Shown here: positions 53,407 through 64,000 of the stretch, piece by piece | How the letters are laid out: every line of letters begins with the position of its first letter | Numbering within the stretch: position 1 is the first letter of the stretch | Source of the DNA: Pseudomonadota bacterium | GTDB taxonomy: Bacteria > Pseudomonadota > Alphaproteobacteria > Caulobacterales > Caulobacteraceae | Reading direction: 5' to 3' | Assembly (NCBI GenBank): GCA_020161365.1 | Contig: JAIUNU010000010.1 | Span: 62,001 to 126,000, forward strand | Length of the DNA stretch: 64,000 bases | The notes under the pieces: model-generated | What the model saw: only the letters and a program-made list of their open reading frames with translations | Databases searched by the model: none | What the model was told of the DNA's origin: nothing | Program-made: the position numbers and the translations under genes

Positions 53407-54753
53407 ATGGCCGCAGCACAAACCAAGAGCAGCCGCTTCATCAGCGGCTTCGGGGCTCAGGTCCTGATCGCCATGGTCGCGGGCTTGGTCCTGGGGCTTC
53501 TCGCCCGTCACCTGGGGCCGGCTGAAGGGCAGGGCGGCTACGCTCTGGCCGAGACCCTGCATCAGGTGGGGCAGATCTTCGTCCAACTGCTGAGGGTTCT
53601 GGTCCCGCCGCTGGTGTTCACGGCGATCGTCGCCAGCATCGCCAACATCGCCCAGATGCAGAACGCCGCTCGTCTGGTGTGGCGGACGCTGTTCTGGTTC
53701 GCGGTCACGGCCCTGATCGCGGTGGTGATCGGGATCGCGCTGGGCCTGATCCTGCAACCCGGCCTGCACGCCAGCCTGGACGCCGCCGCCGCCAAGGCCC
53801 CGAAGACGCACGGCTCGTGGCTCGACTTCCTGACGGGCCTGGCGCCGGTCAACATCCTGGGGCTGGCGGCCTCGACCAAGATTTCCGACGCGGGCGCGGC
53901 CAGCACCTCGCTGTCGTTCAACGTCCTGCAGATCGTGGTGATCTCGCTGGTCACCGGCGTCGCGGCCCTCAAGGTGGGCGAGGCGGGCGAGGCGTTCCTG
54001 AAATTCAACGCCTCGGCCCTGGCCATTGTTCGCAAGGTGCTGTGGTGGGTTATCCGCCTGACGCCGATCGGCACGGTCGGCCTGTTCGGTAACGCCGTCG
54101 CCCAGTACGGCTGGACGACCCTGGGGCAATTGGGCGCCTTCACCCTGGCCATCTACGCCGGACTGGGCCTCGTATTGCTGGTCGTCTATCCGAGCCTGCT
54201 GGCGCTGAACGGGCTGAACCCGGTCCGCTTCTTCCAAGGGGCCTGGCCGGCGATCCAGCTGGGCTTCGTGTCGCGCTCGTCGGTGGGCACGCTGCCCGTG
54301 ACCGAGACCGTGACCGAGACGCGCCTGGGCGTCCCGCGCGCCTACGCCGCCTTCGCCGTGCCGTTGGGCGCGACCACCAAGATGGACGGTTGCGCGGCCA
54401 TCTATCCCGCCATCGCGGCGATCTTCGTCGCGCAGTTCTTTGGCGTTCATCTGGCTTGGTCGGACTATCTGCTGATCGTGTTCGTCTCGGTGATCGGCTC
54501 GGCGGCGACGGCCGGCCTGACCGGCGCGACGGTGATGCTGACCCTGACCCTGTCCACCCTGGGGTTGCCGCTGGAGGGCGCGGGCCTGCTGCTGGCGATC
54601 GATCCGATCCTCGACATGGGGCGCACCGCCGTGAACGTCGCGGGCCAGGCGTTGGTCCCGACCCTGGTCGCCAAGCGCGAAGGCATCCTGGACCTGGACG
54701 CCTACAACGCGCCGGGCGTTGCGGCCGACGCGGCGCTGCACGCGGCCGAATAG
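53407..54753 (+). CDS. DAACS-family dicarboxylate/amino acid:cation symporter
   Basis: This 448-residue glutamate/dicarboxylate transporter homologue has eight membrane segments and two re-entrant hairpins. HP1 shows the serine-rich motif SRSSVGTLPVTE (SSxxTLP), the helix 7 motif PLGATTKMDGCAA replaces the usual NMDGT with KMDGC, and helix 8 has ILDMGRTAVNVAGQA in place of the D...D..RT..N pattern. Sodium- or proton-coupled uptake of an organic acid or amino acid is expected. The start ATG 53407 follows an AACGTC leader without a strong ribosome site. Substrate not certain. Confidence 0.92.
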   Translation: MAAAQTKSSRFISGFGAQVLIAMVAGLVLGLLARHLGPAEGQGGYALAETLHQVGQIFVQLLRVLVPPLVFTAIVASIANIAQMQNAARLVWRTLFWFAVTALIAVVIGIALGLILQPGLHASLDAAAAKAPKTHGSWLDFLTGLAPVNILGLAASTKISDAGAASTSLSFNVLQIVVISLVTGVAALKVGEAGEAFLKFNASALAIVRKVLWWVIRLTPIGTVGLFGNAVAQYGWTTLGQLGAFTLAIYAGLGLVLLVVYPSLLALNGLNPVRFFQGAWPAIQLGFVSRSSVGTLPVTETVTETRLGVPRAYAAFAVPLGATTKMDGCAAIYPAIAAIFVAQFFGVHLAWSDYLLIVFVSVIGSAATAGLTGATVMLTLTLSTLGLPLEGAGLLLAIDPILDMGRTAVNVAGQALVPTLVAKREGILDLDAYNAPGVAADAALHAAE

Positions 54754-54824
54754 GCGAGTGCGGTTGCGCGGTGGCGCTTTAGCGGCGAGTTTGCGCGCCT
54801 CGTGAAGCGTCCCCGGGGGATTCC

Positions 54825-57128
54825 ATGGCCTTGAAGACGAAGACCGGCGGTCCTGCGGGACCGAGCCGACGCGGATTCCTGTCTGGCGCGGCCGCGCTGG
54901 CGGGTCTGGCCGTGACGGCGCCCTCGTCCTTCGCGCGGGCTTCGGGGCGCGTCGAGGCGCTGCTTTCCCAGATGACGCTGGAGGAGAAGGCCGGCCAGCT
55001 GTCGTGCTTCGCCGACATGATCCGTCCCCCGATCGGCGACATGAATCCGCTGGTCAATATTCGCAACGCGCAAACCCTGACCGCCGAGATCAAGGCCGGG
55101 CGGATCGGAACCCTGATGAACGGCGTCGGCGCCCAGGCCGCCCTCGACACCCAGAAGGCGGCCGTTGAAGGCTCGCGGCTGAAGATTCCACTGCTGTTCG
55201 CCGCGGACGTGATCCACGGCTTCCGGACCGTGTTCCCGATCCCGCTGGCCGAGGCGGCCAGCTTTGATCCGCACCTGGCCGAACGTACGGCCCGGGCGGC
55301 GGCGGTCGAGGCGTCCGCGTCCGGGCTGCACTGGACCTTCGCGCCGATGGTCGACGTGGCGCGTGACCAGCGCTGGGGCCGTGTCGCCGAGGGGGCGGGC
55401 GAGGACGTCTATCTCGGCGAGGTCATGGCCGCCGCCCGCGTGCGCGGCTTCCAGGGCAGGGATCTCAAGGCCGACGACAGCATGCTGGCTACCCCCAAGC
55501 ACTTCGCCGGCTATGGCGCGGTCATGGCGGGGCTGGAATACAATTCGGTCGAGATGTCCGAGGCGACGCTGCGCGAGACGCACCTGCCGCCGTTCCAGGC
55601 GTCCTTCGCTGCGGGGGCCCTGACGACGATGTCGGCGTTCAACGACATCAATGGCGTGCCGGCCACCGCCAACCGCCGCCTGCTGACCGACGTGCTGCGC
55701 GGCGAGTGGGGTTTCAAGGGTGTGGTGATCTCGGACTACACCGCCGACCAGGAACTGGTGGCGCACGGCTATGCGGCCGACGATCGCGACGCCGCCCGGC
55801 TGGCGATCCTGGCGGGCATCGATATCAGCATGCAGAGCGGGCTCTACATCCGCTACCTGCCGGAACTGGTCACGTCGGGCGCGGTGCCGGTCGAGGCCGT
55901 GGACCAGGCGGTTCGGCGGGTTCTGGCGCTGAAGGAGGCCATCGGCCTCTTCGACAATCCGTATCGCTCCCTTGACCCTGAGGCCGAAGCCAAGCGCACC
56001 GCCACCCCGGCTCTGCGGGCGCTCAGTCGCGAGTCCGGCGCCCGCTCCATTGTGCTGCTGAAGAACGAACAGAACCTGCTGCCGCTGCCCAAGTCTGGCA
56101 AGCGCCTCGCGCTGATCGGTCCGTTCGCTGACGACCGGGATAATGTTCTGGGCGCGTGGGGCGGCTTCTTCGCCGACCGCCGCCTGAACGTGGATCTGGC
56201 CACGGGCCTGCGGGCGCAACTGGCCGATCCGGCCAGTCTGGTCGTCGAGCGCGGCTGCGAGGTCGAGACCACCCTGGCTGGCGGGTTCGAACGGGCGGTC
56301 GGCGCCGCCCAAGCGGCCGACATCGTGTTGCTGGCGGTCGGCGAAAGCCAGGACATGACGGGCGAGGCCAAGTCTCGCACCGATATCCGCATTCCGCTGG
56401 TGCAACAGCGCCTCGCCGAGGCGGTCGCGGCCACCGGCAAACCCGTCGTCGTGCTGCTACGGCACGGGCGTGCCATCGCGTTGGAGGGCGTCGTTCGCGA
56501 CGCCCCCGCCATTCTGGCGACCTGGTTCCTGGGGAGCGAGATGGGCAACGCCGTGGCGGACGTGCTGTTCGGAACCGTCAACCCTTCGGGACGGCTGCCC
56601 GTCAGCTTCCCGATCGACAGCGGTCAGCAGCCGTTCTTCTACAACAGCCGCACCACGGGGCGTCCGGCGCCGGCCGATCCGAACGCGCAGGAATACAAGG
56701 CGCGCTGGCGCTCCATCCGCAACGACGCGCTTTATCCGTTCGGGTTCGGCCTCGGCTACGCCCCGTTCGTGTTGTCCGACCTGAAACTGAGCACCACAAG
56801 GCTGGCCTGGGACGACACGCTGCACATCACGGCCCGCGTTCGGAACATGGGACAGGTTCACGGCGATCACGTCACCCAGCTCTACATTCGGGATAGGGTC
56901 GCAAGCCGCACCCGTCCGGTGCGGGAACTGAAGGGCTTCCAGCGGGTCTCGCTGGCGCCGGGCGCAGAGCGCGAAGTCCGTTTCGAGCTCAAACGCGAGA
57001 ACCTGATGTTCGTCGGTGACAACGACTACTGGAAGGTCGAGCCGGGCGTGTTTGACGTCTGGGTGGCCAACTCGGCGACCGACGGCCTGGCTGCAAGCTT
57101 CGAGCTGGCGCCAGCTGAGCACGCTTAG
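54825..57128 (+). CDS. Tat-exported GH3-family beta-glucosidase
   Basis: This 767-residue enzyme, of the BglX-type GH3 family, probably cleaves beta-glucosides in the periplasm. The N-terminus has a twin-arginine signal (SRRGFLSGAAALAGLAVTA, RR at 15-16). The (beta/alpha)8 domain includes TPKHFAGYGAV, and the nucleophile is predicted as D304 in VVISDYTAD. A C-terminal alpha/beta sandwich and a fibronectin type III-like domain (VRELKGFQRVSLAPGAER) follow. GGGGGA precedes ATG 54825. The sugar it releases could be imported by the FucP-type transporter. Confidence 0.93.
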   Translation: MALKTKTGGPAGPSRRGFLSGAAALAGLAVTAPSSFARASGRVEALLSQMTLEEKAGQLSCFADMIRPPIGDMNPLVNIRNAQTLTAEIKAGRIGTLMNGVGAQAALDTQKAAVEGSRLKIPLLFAADVIHGFRTVFPIPLAEAASFDPHLAERTARAAAVEASASGLHWTFAPMVDVARDQRWGRVAEGAGEDVYLGEVMAAARVRGFQGRDLKADDSMLATPKHFAGYGAVMAGLEYNSVEMSEATLRETHLPPFQASFAAGALTTMSAFNDINGVPATANRRLLTDVLRGEWGFKGVVISDYTADQELVAHGYAADDRDAARLAILAGIDISMQSGLYIRYLPELVTSGAVPVEAVDQAVRRVLALKEAIGLFDNPYRSLDPEAEAKRTATPALRALSRESGARSIVLLKNEQNLLPLPKSGKRLALIGPFADDRDNVLGAWGGFFADRRLNVDLATGLRAQLADPASLVVERGCEVETTLAGGFERAVGAAQAADIVLLAVGESQDMTGEAKSRTDIRIPLVQQRLAEAVAATGKPVVVLLRHGRAIALEGVVRDAPAILATWFLGSEMGNAVADVLFGTVNPSGRLPVSFPIDSGQQPFFYNSRTTGRPAPADPNAQEYKARWRSIRNDALYPFGFGLGYAPFVLSDLKLSTTRLAWDDTLHITARVRNMGQVHGDHVTQLYIRDRVASRTRPVRELKGFQRVSLAPGAEREVRFELKRENLMFVGDNDYWKVEPGVFDVWVANSATDGLAASFELAPAEHA

Positions 57129-57171
57129 CAAGATCGAAGCCTTAGCCGAGCCCGGCTTTGTGGGCGGCTAC

Positions 57172-57327
57172 ATGGACCTGAAAGCGATCTTCGAAGCGCA
57201 GGACCCTTCTGAGGAAAGGGTCTTCGGCGCGTGGAGCGGCAAGGTTGATATGCGGCCGCGCCCCACCCAGGTCGCGTACACGCTCCGGCCATCCGTTCAG
57301 GCGCCTGTCGCTGAACCCTGGCTTTGA
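57172..57327 (+). CDS. Possible small ORF after the beta-glucosidase gene
   Basis: This weak ORF of 51 residues (MDLKAIFEAQDPSEERVF...) is the only candidate in 57129-57354. It has no clear ribosome site and no recognisable family. GACCCTT (57202-57208) and AAGGGTC (57216-57222) inside it form a 7-bp hairpin that may instead be the terminator of the beta-glucosidase gene. It may not be translated. Confidence 0.2.
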   Translation: MDLKAIFEAQDPSEERVFGAWSGKVDMRPRPTQVAYTLRPSVQAPVAEPWL

Positions 57328-57354
57328 TAAGGCGACGCTGGAGGAGTAGGGCGC

Positions 57355-58152
57355 TCAGAATTGGGCGCGGGCCCGCATCAGGGTGGCGTCGCCGCACCGG
57401 GCCCACAGGTCCGCGCCGCCGGAGGTCAGGTGTCCCTCCGCCGTGACCGTCTCGCCGGCGAAAGCGGGTTTGAGCGCGCGGAACGAGAAGCGGCTGATCT
57501 CGCGGTGAGGCATGGCGTCAAGCAGCAGCAGGGCGATCAGAGGTCCATGCACGACAAGACCGGGATACCCCTCGACCTGCGTCGCATAGGGCCGATCATA
57601 GTGGATGCGGTGGCTGTTCGAGGTGGCGGCGGAGAAGGCGAACAGCAGCACGGGATCGGTCGCCGTGGCGTGGCTCCATGCAGCCACGGGAGCCGGTTCG
57701 CTGTCGGCCACGCGCGGCGCGGGCGCAGCGCCCGTGTAGACGAGGGTCTGACGCTCCCGGACGCGAACTTCGCCAGCCTGTGAAATCTCGCGATCGACGG
57801 TGACGAAGGTGAGGGGGCCGCTGGCGCCCGGCTTTTCTTCGACATTTGCGATGATCTCGACCAGGTCGGTCTCCTGACCCGCCAGCAGCGCGCCGGAAAA
57901 GGTGATGTCGGCCGAGGCGAACATCCGGCGCGGCGCTTCGATCGGCGGGAGGAAGAGGCCGCGACGCGGATGACCGTCGGGACCGAGGTCGGCGCGGGAT
58001 ACAGGTTCGGCGAGACAGGCCCAATGCCAGGCCGGCGGGACCTCGAAGGGCGGGGGGCGATCCAGCAGCGCCGCCAGCCTGGCGAGGTCGGCGGCCTCCA
58101 GCACGACGGTCCTCCGGCGTGAGCGCCCAATCCAGTCCGCGTACGGCGACAT
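57355..58152 (-). CDS. MaoC-like (HTD2/FAS1-type) enoyl-CoA hydratase-family protein
   Basis: This 265-residue hotdog-fold protein has an N-terminal MaoC-like domain (about 25-140) and a C-terminal MaoC half (FAFSAATSNSHRIHYDRPYA, HGPLIALLLLDAM) with the hydratase-like SNSHRIHYD. It resembles mesaconyl-C4-CoA/itaconyl-CoA hydratases and related dehydratases. ATG 58152 is chosen because the family sequence starts there. The open frame upstream lies inside the acyl-CoA dehydrogenase gene. The start overlaps the dehydrogenase stop by one base. A substrate cannot be given. Confidence 0.85.
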   Translation of the reverse strand: MSPYADWIGRSRRRTVVLEAADLARLAALLDRPPPFEVPPAWHWACLAEPVSRADLGPDGHPRRGLFLPPIEAPRRMFASADITFSGALLAGQETDLVEIIANVEEKPGASGPLTFVTVDREISQAGEVRVRERQTLVYTGAAPAPRVADSEPAPVAAWSHATATDPVLLFAFSAATSNSHRIHYDRPYATQVEGYPGLVVHGPLIALLLLDAMPHREISRFSFRALKPAFAGETVTAEGHLTSGGADLWARCGDATLMRARAQF

Positions 58153-59314
58153 CAGTACGAGCGCGGCAGGCCGAGCACGTGCTCGGCGACATAGGCCAGG
58201 ATCAGGTTCGTCGAGATCGGAGCCACCTGATAGAGGCGCGTCTCGCGGAACTTGCGCTCGATGTCGTACTCCTCGGCGAAGCCGAAGCCGCCGTGGGTCT
58301 GCAGGCACATGTCGGCCGCCGCCCACGAGGCTTCGGAGGCCAGCATCTTGCCGATATTGGCCTGCTCGCCGCAGGGTTGGCCCGCGTCGTACCGGGCGGC
58401 CGCGTCATAGATGGTCAGGCGCGCGGCGTGGGTCTGGGCGTAGGCGCGGGCGATCGGGAACTGCACGCCCTGGTTCTGGCCGATCGGACGTCCGAAGACG
58501 ACGCGGCTGTTGGCGTAGTCCCGCGCCTTGCCGATCAGCCAGGCGGCGTCGCCCAGGCATTCGGCTCCGATCAGGATCCGCTCGGCGTTCATGCCGTCGA
58601 GGATGTAGCGGAAGCCCTTGCCTTCCTCGCCGATCAGGCTGTCGGCGGGGATCACGAGGTTGTCGAAGAACACCTCGGTCGTGGCGTGGTTCAGCATGGT
58701 GGCGATTGGCTTGATCGTCAGGCCCTTGCCGAGCGCGGCGCGCATGTCGACCAGGAACACCGACAGGCCGTCGGCCTTGCGGGAGACCCGATCCTTGGGC
58801 GTGGTGCGGGCGAGCAGCACCATCAGGTCGGAGTGCTCGGCCCGGCTGGTCCAGACCTTCTGCCCGTTGATCACATAGGTGTCGCCCTCGCGGCGGGCGA
58901 AGGTCGAGATCGAGGTCGTGTCGGTGCCGGCGGTCGGCTCGGTGACCCCGAAGGCCTGCAGCCGGATCGAACCATCGGCGATGCGCGGCAGCCAGGTCTC
59001 CTTCTGCGCCGTCGATCCGTGCCGCAGCACGGTGCCCATCGTGTACATCTGGGCGTGCAGGGCTGCGGCGTTGCCGCCGCTGGCGTGAACCTCTTCCAGG
59101 ATCGCCGCCGCCGCCGTCAGGCCAAGCCCTCCGCCGCCGTATTCCTCGGGGATCAGCACGCCCAGGAGGCCGGCCTTGGTCATGGCGGCCACGAACGCGG
59201 TCGGGTAGGCCTTCTCACGATCCAGGCCCCGCCAATAGGGCGGTGGGAAGTCGCGGCACAAGGCCCGCACGGTATGGCGCAGGGCCTCGATCAGTTCGGG
59301 ATCGGCCAGCGACA

Positions 59315-59315
<1 letters not shown>
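58152..59315 (-). CDS. Acyl-CoA dehydrogenase
   Basis: This 387-residue FAD enzyme introduces a 2,3-double bond in an acyl-CoA. It shows the acyl-CoA dehydrogenase signatures FGVTEPTAGTDTTSI and QTHGGFGFAEEYDIERKFRE, with the R/E region at the C-terminus and a flavin-binding FGRPIGQNQGVQF. Overlap with both neighbours is one base (stop/start TGATG style), so all three genes are coupled. The position of the catalytic glutamate is not decided from sequence alone. Substrate unknown. Confidence 0.93.
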
Positions 59316-60514
<1,199 letters not shown>

Positions 60515-60605
60515 GCGAGCTCTCCTATAATCGCGATCAAACACTTGTTAGATGCGCGAGATCGGAGCCTCAACGGTTTTCGGCAGGCGGCGAGAAGCCG
60601 CCGCG

Positions 60606-61409
60606 TCAGCGTTTGATCGAAACGGGTGCGATCATCCGCAGGATTTCGCGGCTGCGACGGGTGATGCCGTAAAGGGCGCCCTTGTCACTCTCGTCCCAGT
60701 CAATGGCTTGCCCCTCGGCTTCCATCGGCAGGGTCTCCAGATGATCGAGCACGCCACCGCCCTTTGGAAGCGCCACGACATAGAGTTCCGGCAGGTCATG
60801 GCCGCTCAGATAGAGGCGGCCGTCCGGACCCCAGCCGCCCCCCGAAATACTCATCGGCTTGATACGCTCCAGGATCGTGGTGGGCAGCGTCCAGGCTTCC
60901 ACTCGCCGCCATTGGTCGTCGAACTTGACAAGGGTCGTATGGCGGTGGTCGCGCGGCGGCTCGCCGCCCTTGGCGTCATAGTTGGCAAACATCGCCCACC
61001 AGAAGCCGCCCTTGCGGTCCACCCAGGTGATCGACCCCGTACCCAGGCCCAGAGAGACGCTCTTGCGATGCGCCAGGGTCATGGGATCGAAGAACTCGAC
61101 CGTGCTGACCTGCGGCGTGCCCGGGAAGTTCGAGCTGGCGCAGACCAGGTCTTTTCCAATCACGGCGCAGGAATTGATGTGCGGAAAGCGCGACCGCTCG
61201 CCTGTCCACTCCCCGCGCTTCTCGCCCGTCTTCTTGTCCAGGCGAACGATGTTGAAGTTGCTGACCGCGTAGAGGTCGTGCGGCCCCACCGCGACGCCTT
61301 GGCTGGCGTTACTGGCGTAGCGGCGCGCCGTCTCAAAGCCCGCCAGGGGCGGCGACACGGGAGCCGGCGCGGCCTGAAGCGCGACGACTAGAGCCAGGAC
61401 GAGCGACAC
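60606..61409 (-). CDS. Secreted beta-propeller-like protein
   Basis: This 267-residue protein begins with a short hydrophobic signal (MSLVLALVVALQAAPA) and has repeated blade-like segments (VGPHDLYAVSNFNIVRLDKKTG, WGPDGRLYLSGHDLPELYVVALPKGG, EAEGQAIDWDESDKGALYGITRRS) typical of a periplasmic beta-propeller. A start further upstream is possible, but the signal begins here. It lies 16 bases downstream of the TonB-receptor gene on the same strand and probably is cotranscribed with it. Function unknown; it could bind or process the receptor's substrate. Confidence 0.75.
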   Translation of the reverse strand: MSLVLALVVALQAAPAPVSPPLAGFETARRYASNASQGVAVGPHDLYAVSNFNIVRLDKKTGEKRGEWTGERSRFPHINSCAVIGKDLVCASSNFPGTPQVSTVEFFDPMTLAHRKSVSLGLGTGSITWVDRKGGFWWAMFANYDAKGGEPPRDHRHTTLVKFDDQWRRVEAWTLPTTILERIKPMSISGGGWGPDGRLYLSGHDLPELYVVALPKGGGVLDHLETLPMEAEGQAIDWDESDKGALYGITRRSREILRMIAPVSIKR

Positions 61410-61425
61410 GACCCTATCTCTCCGC

Positions 61426-64000
61426 TTAGAAGTTCACGGCCGCGCCGACCCAGTAGGTCCGGCCGTAGTTCGCCCACTCTTGAAGATTGCGGCGGCCAGG
61501 ACCAGTCACTTCCTGACGGCCGGTGTTCGACAGGTTCTGACCTTCGACGAACAGGCTCACGTGCTTGTTCCAGCGCCAGGACAGGCTGGCGTCGAACACG
61601 TGGCGACCCTTCCAGTACTGGTCGGAATTGACGTTGGCGTCGTTGATCGTCTCCAACTGGCCGCCGATGTAGTTGTGCGACACGCGGGCCTCGAAGGGGC
61701 CGCGCTGATAGTAGACCGCCGCGTTGGTGGTGATCTCCGGCTGTTGGAACAGGCCCGTAACGCGGGGCCCGGTCGAGGTCAGGAACGTGAACTCGGTGTC
61801 GAGCCAGGTGACATTGCCGTTGAAGCCGAACCCGTCGAACGGCGCGGGCAGGAAGGTGAAGGCCTGCTGCACGGCGAACTCGACGCCCTTGATCTTGGCC
61901 GTTTCGGCGTTGCGCGGCGTCGAGATCAGGACCGTCTCCACGCCCCGGCCGACATCCAGCCGCTCGCTGGACGACAGGGTGAAGATCTCGTTCTTGATGT
62001 CCTTGGAGAACAGGGCCAGCGAGATCATGCCGTCGGTCGGATAGAGCTCGACGGAGATGTCGAAGCCTTCGCTCTCGCGCGCCTTCAGGTTGGGGTTGCC
62101 GCGCGAAAGCGTCGGCTGGCTGCCGTCGAAGTTCAGGTTCTCGGTTGCGGCCAGAGAGCCATAGTCCGGTCGGCCGATGGTGTTGGTCCAGGCCGCGCGG
62201 ACGATCAGGTCCTCACGTGGCTTCCACTGCAGGTGCAGGCTGGGCAGCCAGTTGTCGTAGCTGCCGTTATTGGACACCGGGGTCAGCACGCCGCCGGTGT
62301 TTCGCACCGCGTCGGACTCCACCTTGGTGTGCTCATAGCGCAGGCCACCCAGAAGGGTCAGGTCGCCGACCTGATAGCTGGCCTGGGCGTAAGCAGCCTG
62401 CACCTTCTCGCTGACGTCGTAGTTGCCGGTCGGCGCGGACACGGTGGTGGTGAAGCGGCTGCGGTTGGCGCGGAAGAAGGCGATGGCCGCGTCCGCGTCG
62501 ATGCGCGGATCCAGGCGGTAGCGGCCGGCGATCAGCTCCGTGGGGCCCGGCTTGTCCACCTCCGCCAGGGTGTAGGTGAAGCCCGAGGCGGCCCGGTAAT
62601 TGACCTGGCTGTTGCGGAAGTCGCGGTCGCTGGAGCGCAGAACGCCGCCGAACTTCAGCTTCCACTGCGCATCGTCGTCGAACGTGAAGTCCAGCCGAGC
62701 CTGGGTGGTGCTCTCATTGGTCTTGGTCAGTGCGTCGCGGTGCTGCTGCAGCACATAGTTCGCCGGATTGCGAAGGGCGGCTTCGTTCACCGGATTGAAG
62801 GTCGGGAACAGCTTGTTGGTGGTGTCGTAGGTGAAGGCGTAGTTGGCGCCCTGGGCGTCCACCGTGCGGAACTCGACCGAGTGGTTAGGGACCTTCAGTC
62901 CGGCCAGCGAATAGACGAGGTCGCCGTCGGCATTCCAGTTCGGGGCGAAGGCCCAGGAGAAGCCCGTGCGGCCCAGGCCGATTTCGCGCGTCGTGATCGG
63001 CTGGTTCAGGTGGATGATGCCTCGGCCGCGCGCGAAGGCGCCGCTGGTCGGGGTCTGGTTCGAGACGTTGCCCAGCGGCTCGATGCGGTACTCGATCCGC
63101 TCCTCGTCGTCTTCCATGCGCGAGGCCAGAACCGAGGCGTCCCAGCGGAACGCGTCGCTGGGGCGATACTCGAGCTTGGCGTTCACGCCGCTGCGCTGCT
63201 TGGTGTTGTTGTACCAGAACAGGCGAACCTGGGTCGGCACCTGGATGCCGTTCCCGGTCGGCGAACCCGACAGCACGGGCGCGCCGGCGGCGGTGTATTC
63301 GCGCACGCTCGGATCGGCGGCTTCGACCTGGGGAATGTCGTAGTCCAGTTGCTCGTGCGAAGCGCCGATCACGACGCCCCACTGGTCCTCGGCCCCGAAG
63401 GTGCGGCCGGCGGCGAAGGCCAGGCGATACGAGGGCTTGTCGTTCCGAACGTCGCCGCTGCGCTCATACTGGCCGTACGAGGCCATGCCGTTGAAGAACG
63501 GGCTCTTGGCGTCGAAAGCGCTGCGCGTGGTGACGTTGATGACGCCGCCGATGGCGTTGCCGTCGTTCTCCGGCGTCACCGTCTTGATGACCTCCAGGCG
63601 CCCGGCCATCACCGAGGGGACGATGTCCATCGGCACGGTGCGGCCGCTTTCGTCGACCGAAGCGACCAGCGCGCCGTCGATCGTGGTGCGGTTGTAGGTC
63701 GACCGGAGGCCGCGGACGACCGGGAAGCGGGGCTCGCCCTGGTCTTCCATCACCGAAATGCCGGGGATCCGGCGCAGGGCGGCGGCGGTGTTGTGGTCGG
63801 GCAGCTTGCCGATGTCGTCGGCGGAGACCACGTCGGACACGACGAACGCCTCGCGCTTGACGGCGATGGCGGCGCGCTGGGCTTCGCGCTGACCGGTGAT
63901 CACCACTTCATCGACGGTCGTCGCGTCCTGCGCGAAGGCGACGACCGGGGCGCTCAAGGCGCTCGTCGCCAACAGGCCAGCGATCACTTTGCGGGGCACG
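61426..64000 (-). CDS. TonB-dependent receptor, 5' partial at window end
   Basis: This receptor frame runs to the window end. Its first possible start in the window is GTG 63999, but the signal peptide may begin further upstream, so it is treated as 5' partial. Visible parts are a signal peptide-like stretch (IAGLLATSALSAPVVAFAQ), the TonB box VDEVVITG, a plug domain (LRRIPGISVMEDQGE, TRSAFDAKSPFF) and a long barrel ending in YWVGAAVNF. The protein is at least 857 residues. With the beta-propeller gene it forms a two-gene set. Substrate unknown. Confidence 0.92.
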   Translation of the reverse strand, partial: VPRKVIAGLLATSALSAPVVAFAQDATTVDEVVITGQREAQRAAIAVKREAFVVSDVVSADDIGKLPDHNTAAALRRIPGISVMEDQGEPRFPVVRGLRSTYNRTTIDGALVASVDESGRTVPMDIVPSVMAGRLEVIKTVTPENDGNAIGGVINVTTRSAFDAKSPFFNGMASYGQYERSGDVRNDKPSYRLAFAAGRTFGAEDQWGVVIGASHEQLDYDIPQVEAADPSVREYTAAGAPVLSGSPTGNGIQVPTQVRLFWYNNTKQRSGVNAKLEYRPSDAFRWDASVLASRMEDDEERIEYRIEPLGNVSNQTPTSGAFARGRGIIHLNQPITTREIGLGRTGFSWAFAPNWNADGDLVYSLAGLKVPNHSVEFRTVDAQGANYAFTYDTTNKLFPTFNPVNEAALRNPANYVLQQHRDALTKTNESTTQARLDFTFDDDAQWKLKFGGVLRSSDRDFRNSQVNYRAASGFTYTLAEVDKPGPTELIAGRYRLDPRIDADAAIAFFRANRSRFTTTVSAPTGNYDVSEKVQAAYAQASYQVGDLTLLGGLRYEHTKVESDAVRNTGGVLTPVSNNGSYDNWLPSLHLQWKPREDLIVRAAWTNTIGRPDYGSLAATENLNFDGSQPTLSRGNPNLKARESEGFDISVELYPTDGMISLALFSKDIKNEIFTLSSSERLDVGRGVETVLISTPRNAETAKIKGVEFAVQQAFTFLPAPFDGFGFNGNVTWLDTEFTFLTSTGPRVTGLFQQPEITTNAAVYYQRGPFEARVSHNYIGGQLETINDANVNSDQYWKGRHVFDASLSWRWNKHVSLFVEGQNLSNTGRQEVTGPGRRNLQEWANYGRTYWVGAAVNF

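Noticed and set aside
51711..53441. Minus-strand open frame of 576 codons opposite the FucP-type transporter
   Set aside because: The composition is Gln/Arg/Asp-rich as in other antisense frames here, and it crosses the transporter's operator and terminator.

Overview
The window is a GC-rich, gene-dense alphaproteobacterial chromosome segment, most probably Caulobacter (C. vibrioides/crescentus group). The evidence is an FtsZ of 508 residues with a long Pro/Ala/Glu linker, CtrA-type (TTAA-N7-TTAA) and CcrM-type (GANTC) sites upstream of ftsZ, two large TonB-dependent receptors, and short palindromic intergenic repeats. No rRNA, tRNA, CRISPR array, insertion sequence or prophage was seen. This assignment rests on family knowledge and was not searched.

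Positions 1-20400 hold the distal part of the division and cell-wall (dcw) cluster on the + strand: murF (5' end outside the window), mraY, murD, ftsW, murG, murC, murB, ddl, ftsQ, ftsA, ftsZ. The order is canonical but interrupted by a ClC channel, a possible small membrane ORF, a HWE histidine kinase and a HEAT-like protein (murD/ftsW), a pseudoazurin and a secreted protein (murG/murC), and an M28 peptidase between two related palindromic repeats (murB/ddl). A CtrA-like site lies inside ddl upstream of ftsQ, and a consensus CtrA site plus two GANTC sites lie upstream of ftsZ.

20.4-26.2 kb holds an M61 peptidase, a Zur-box-controlled CobW-type zinc GTPase with a coupled 59-codon gene, a CPBP protease, a DUF1905 protein and an SPFH protein. 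26.3-32.1 kb is a tyrosine/phenylalanine catabolic block: Lrp/AsnC regulator, aromatic aminotransferase, 4-hydroxyphenylpyruvate dioxygenase, homogentisate dioxygenase, fumarylacetoacetase and a Rieske ferredoxin. No maleylacetoacetate isomerase is present. A shared motif links the lrp and aminotransferase promoters.

32.1-39.1 kb (minus strand) contains a three-gene EmrAB/NodT-type efflux operon, then a candidate small RNA of about 68 nt behind a LacI-type operator. Next is a three-gene set whose products all carry export signals: a Tat-type flavin amine oxidase, a cytochrome c and a RidA. 39.4-47.3 kb has a GNAT, a TonB receptor, a small unknown protein divergent from a WYL regulator, rlmJ, chrA and a helix-hairpin-helix protein. 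47.5-51.6 kb carries a UDP-galactopyranose-mutase-like flavoprotein, GtrA and a large membrane protein, plus an unlisted 55-residue membrane protein. 51.7-57.1 kb holds a FucP-type sugar transporter behind the same LacI-type operator as the small RNA, a DAACS symporter and a GH3 beta-glucosidase. 57.3-60.5 kb is a tightly packed acyl-CoA catabolic trio, and the window ends in a secreted beta-propeller-like protein and a TonB receptor cut by the window end.

The strongest candidates for something undescribed are the small RNA that shares an operator with a sugar transporter, and the exported amine oxidase/cytochrome c/RidA set.
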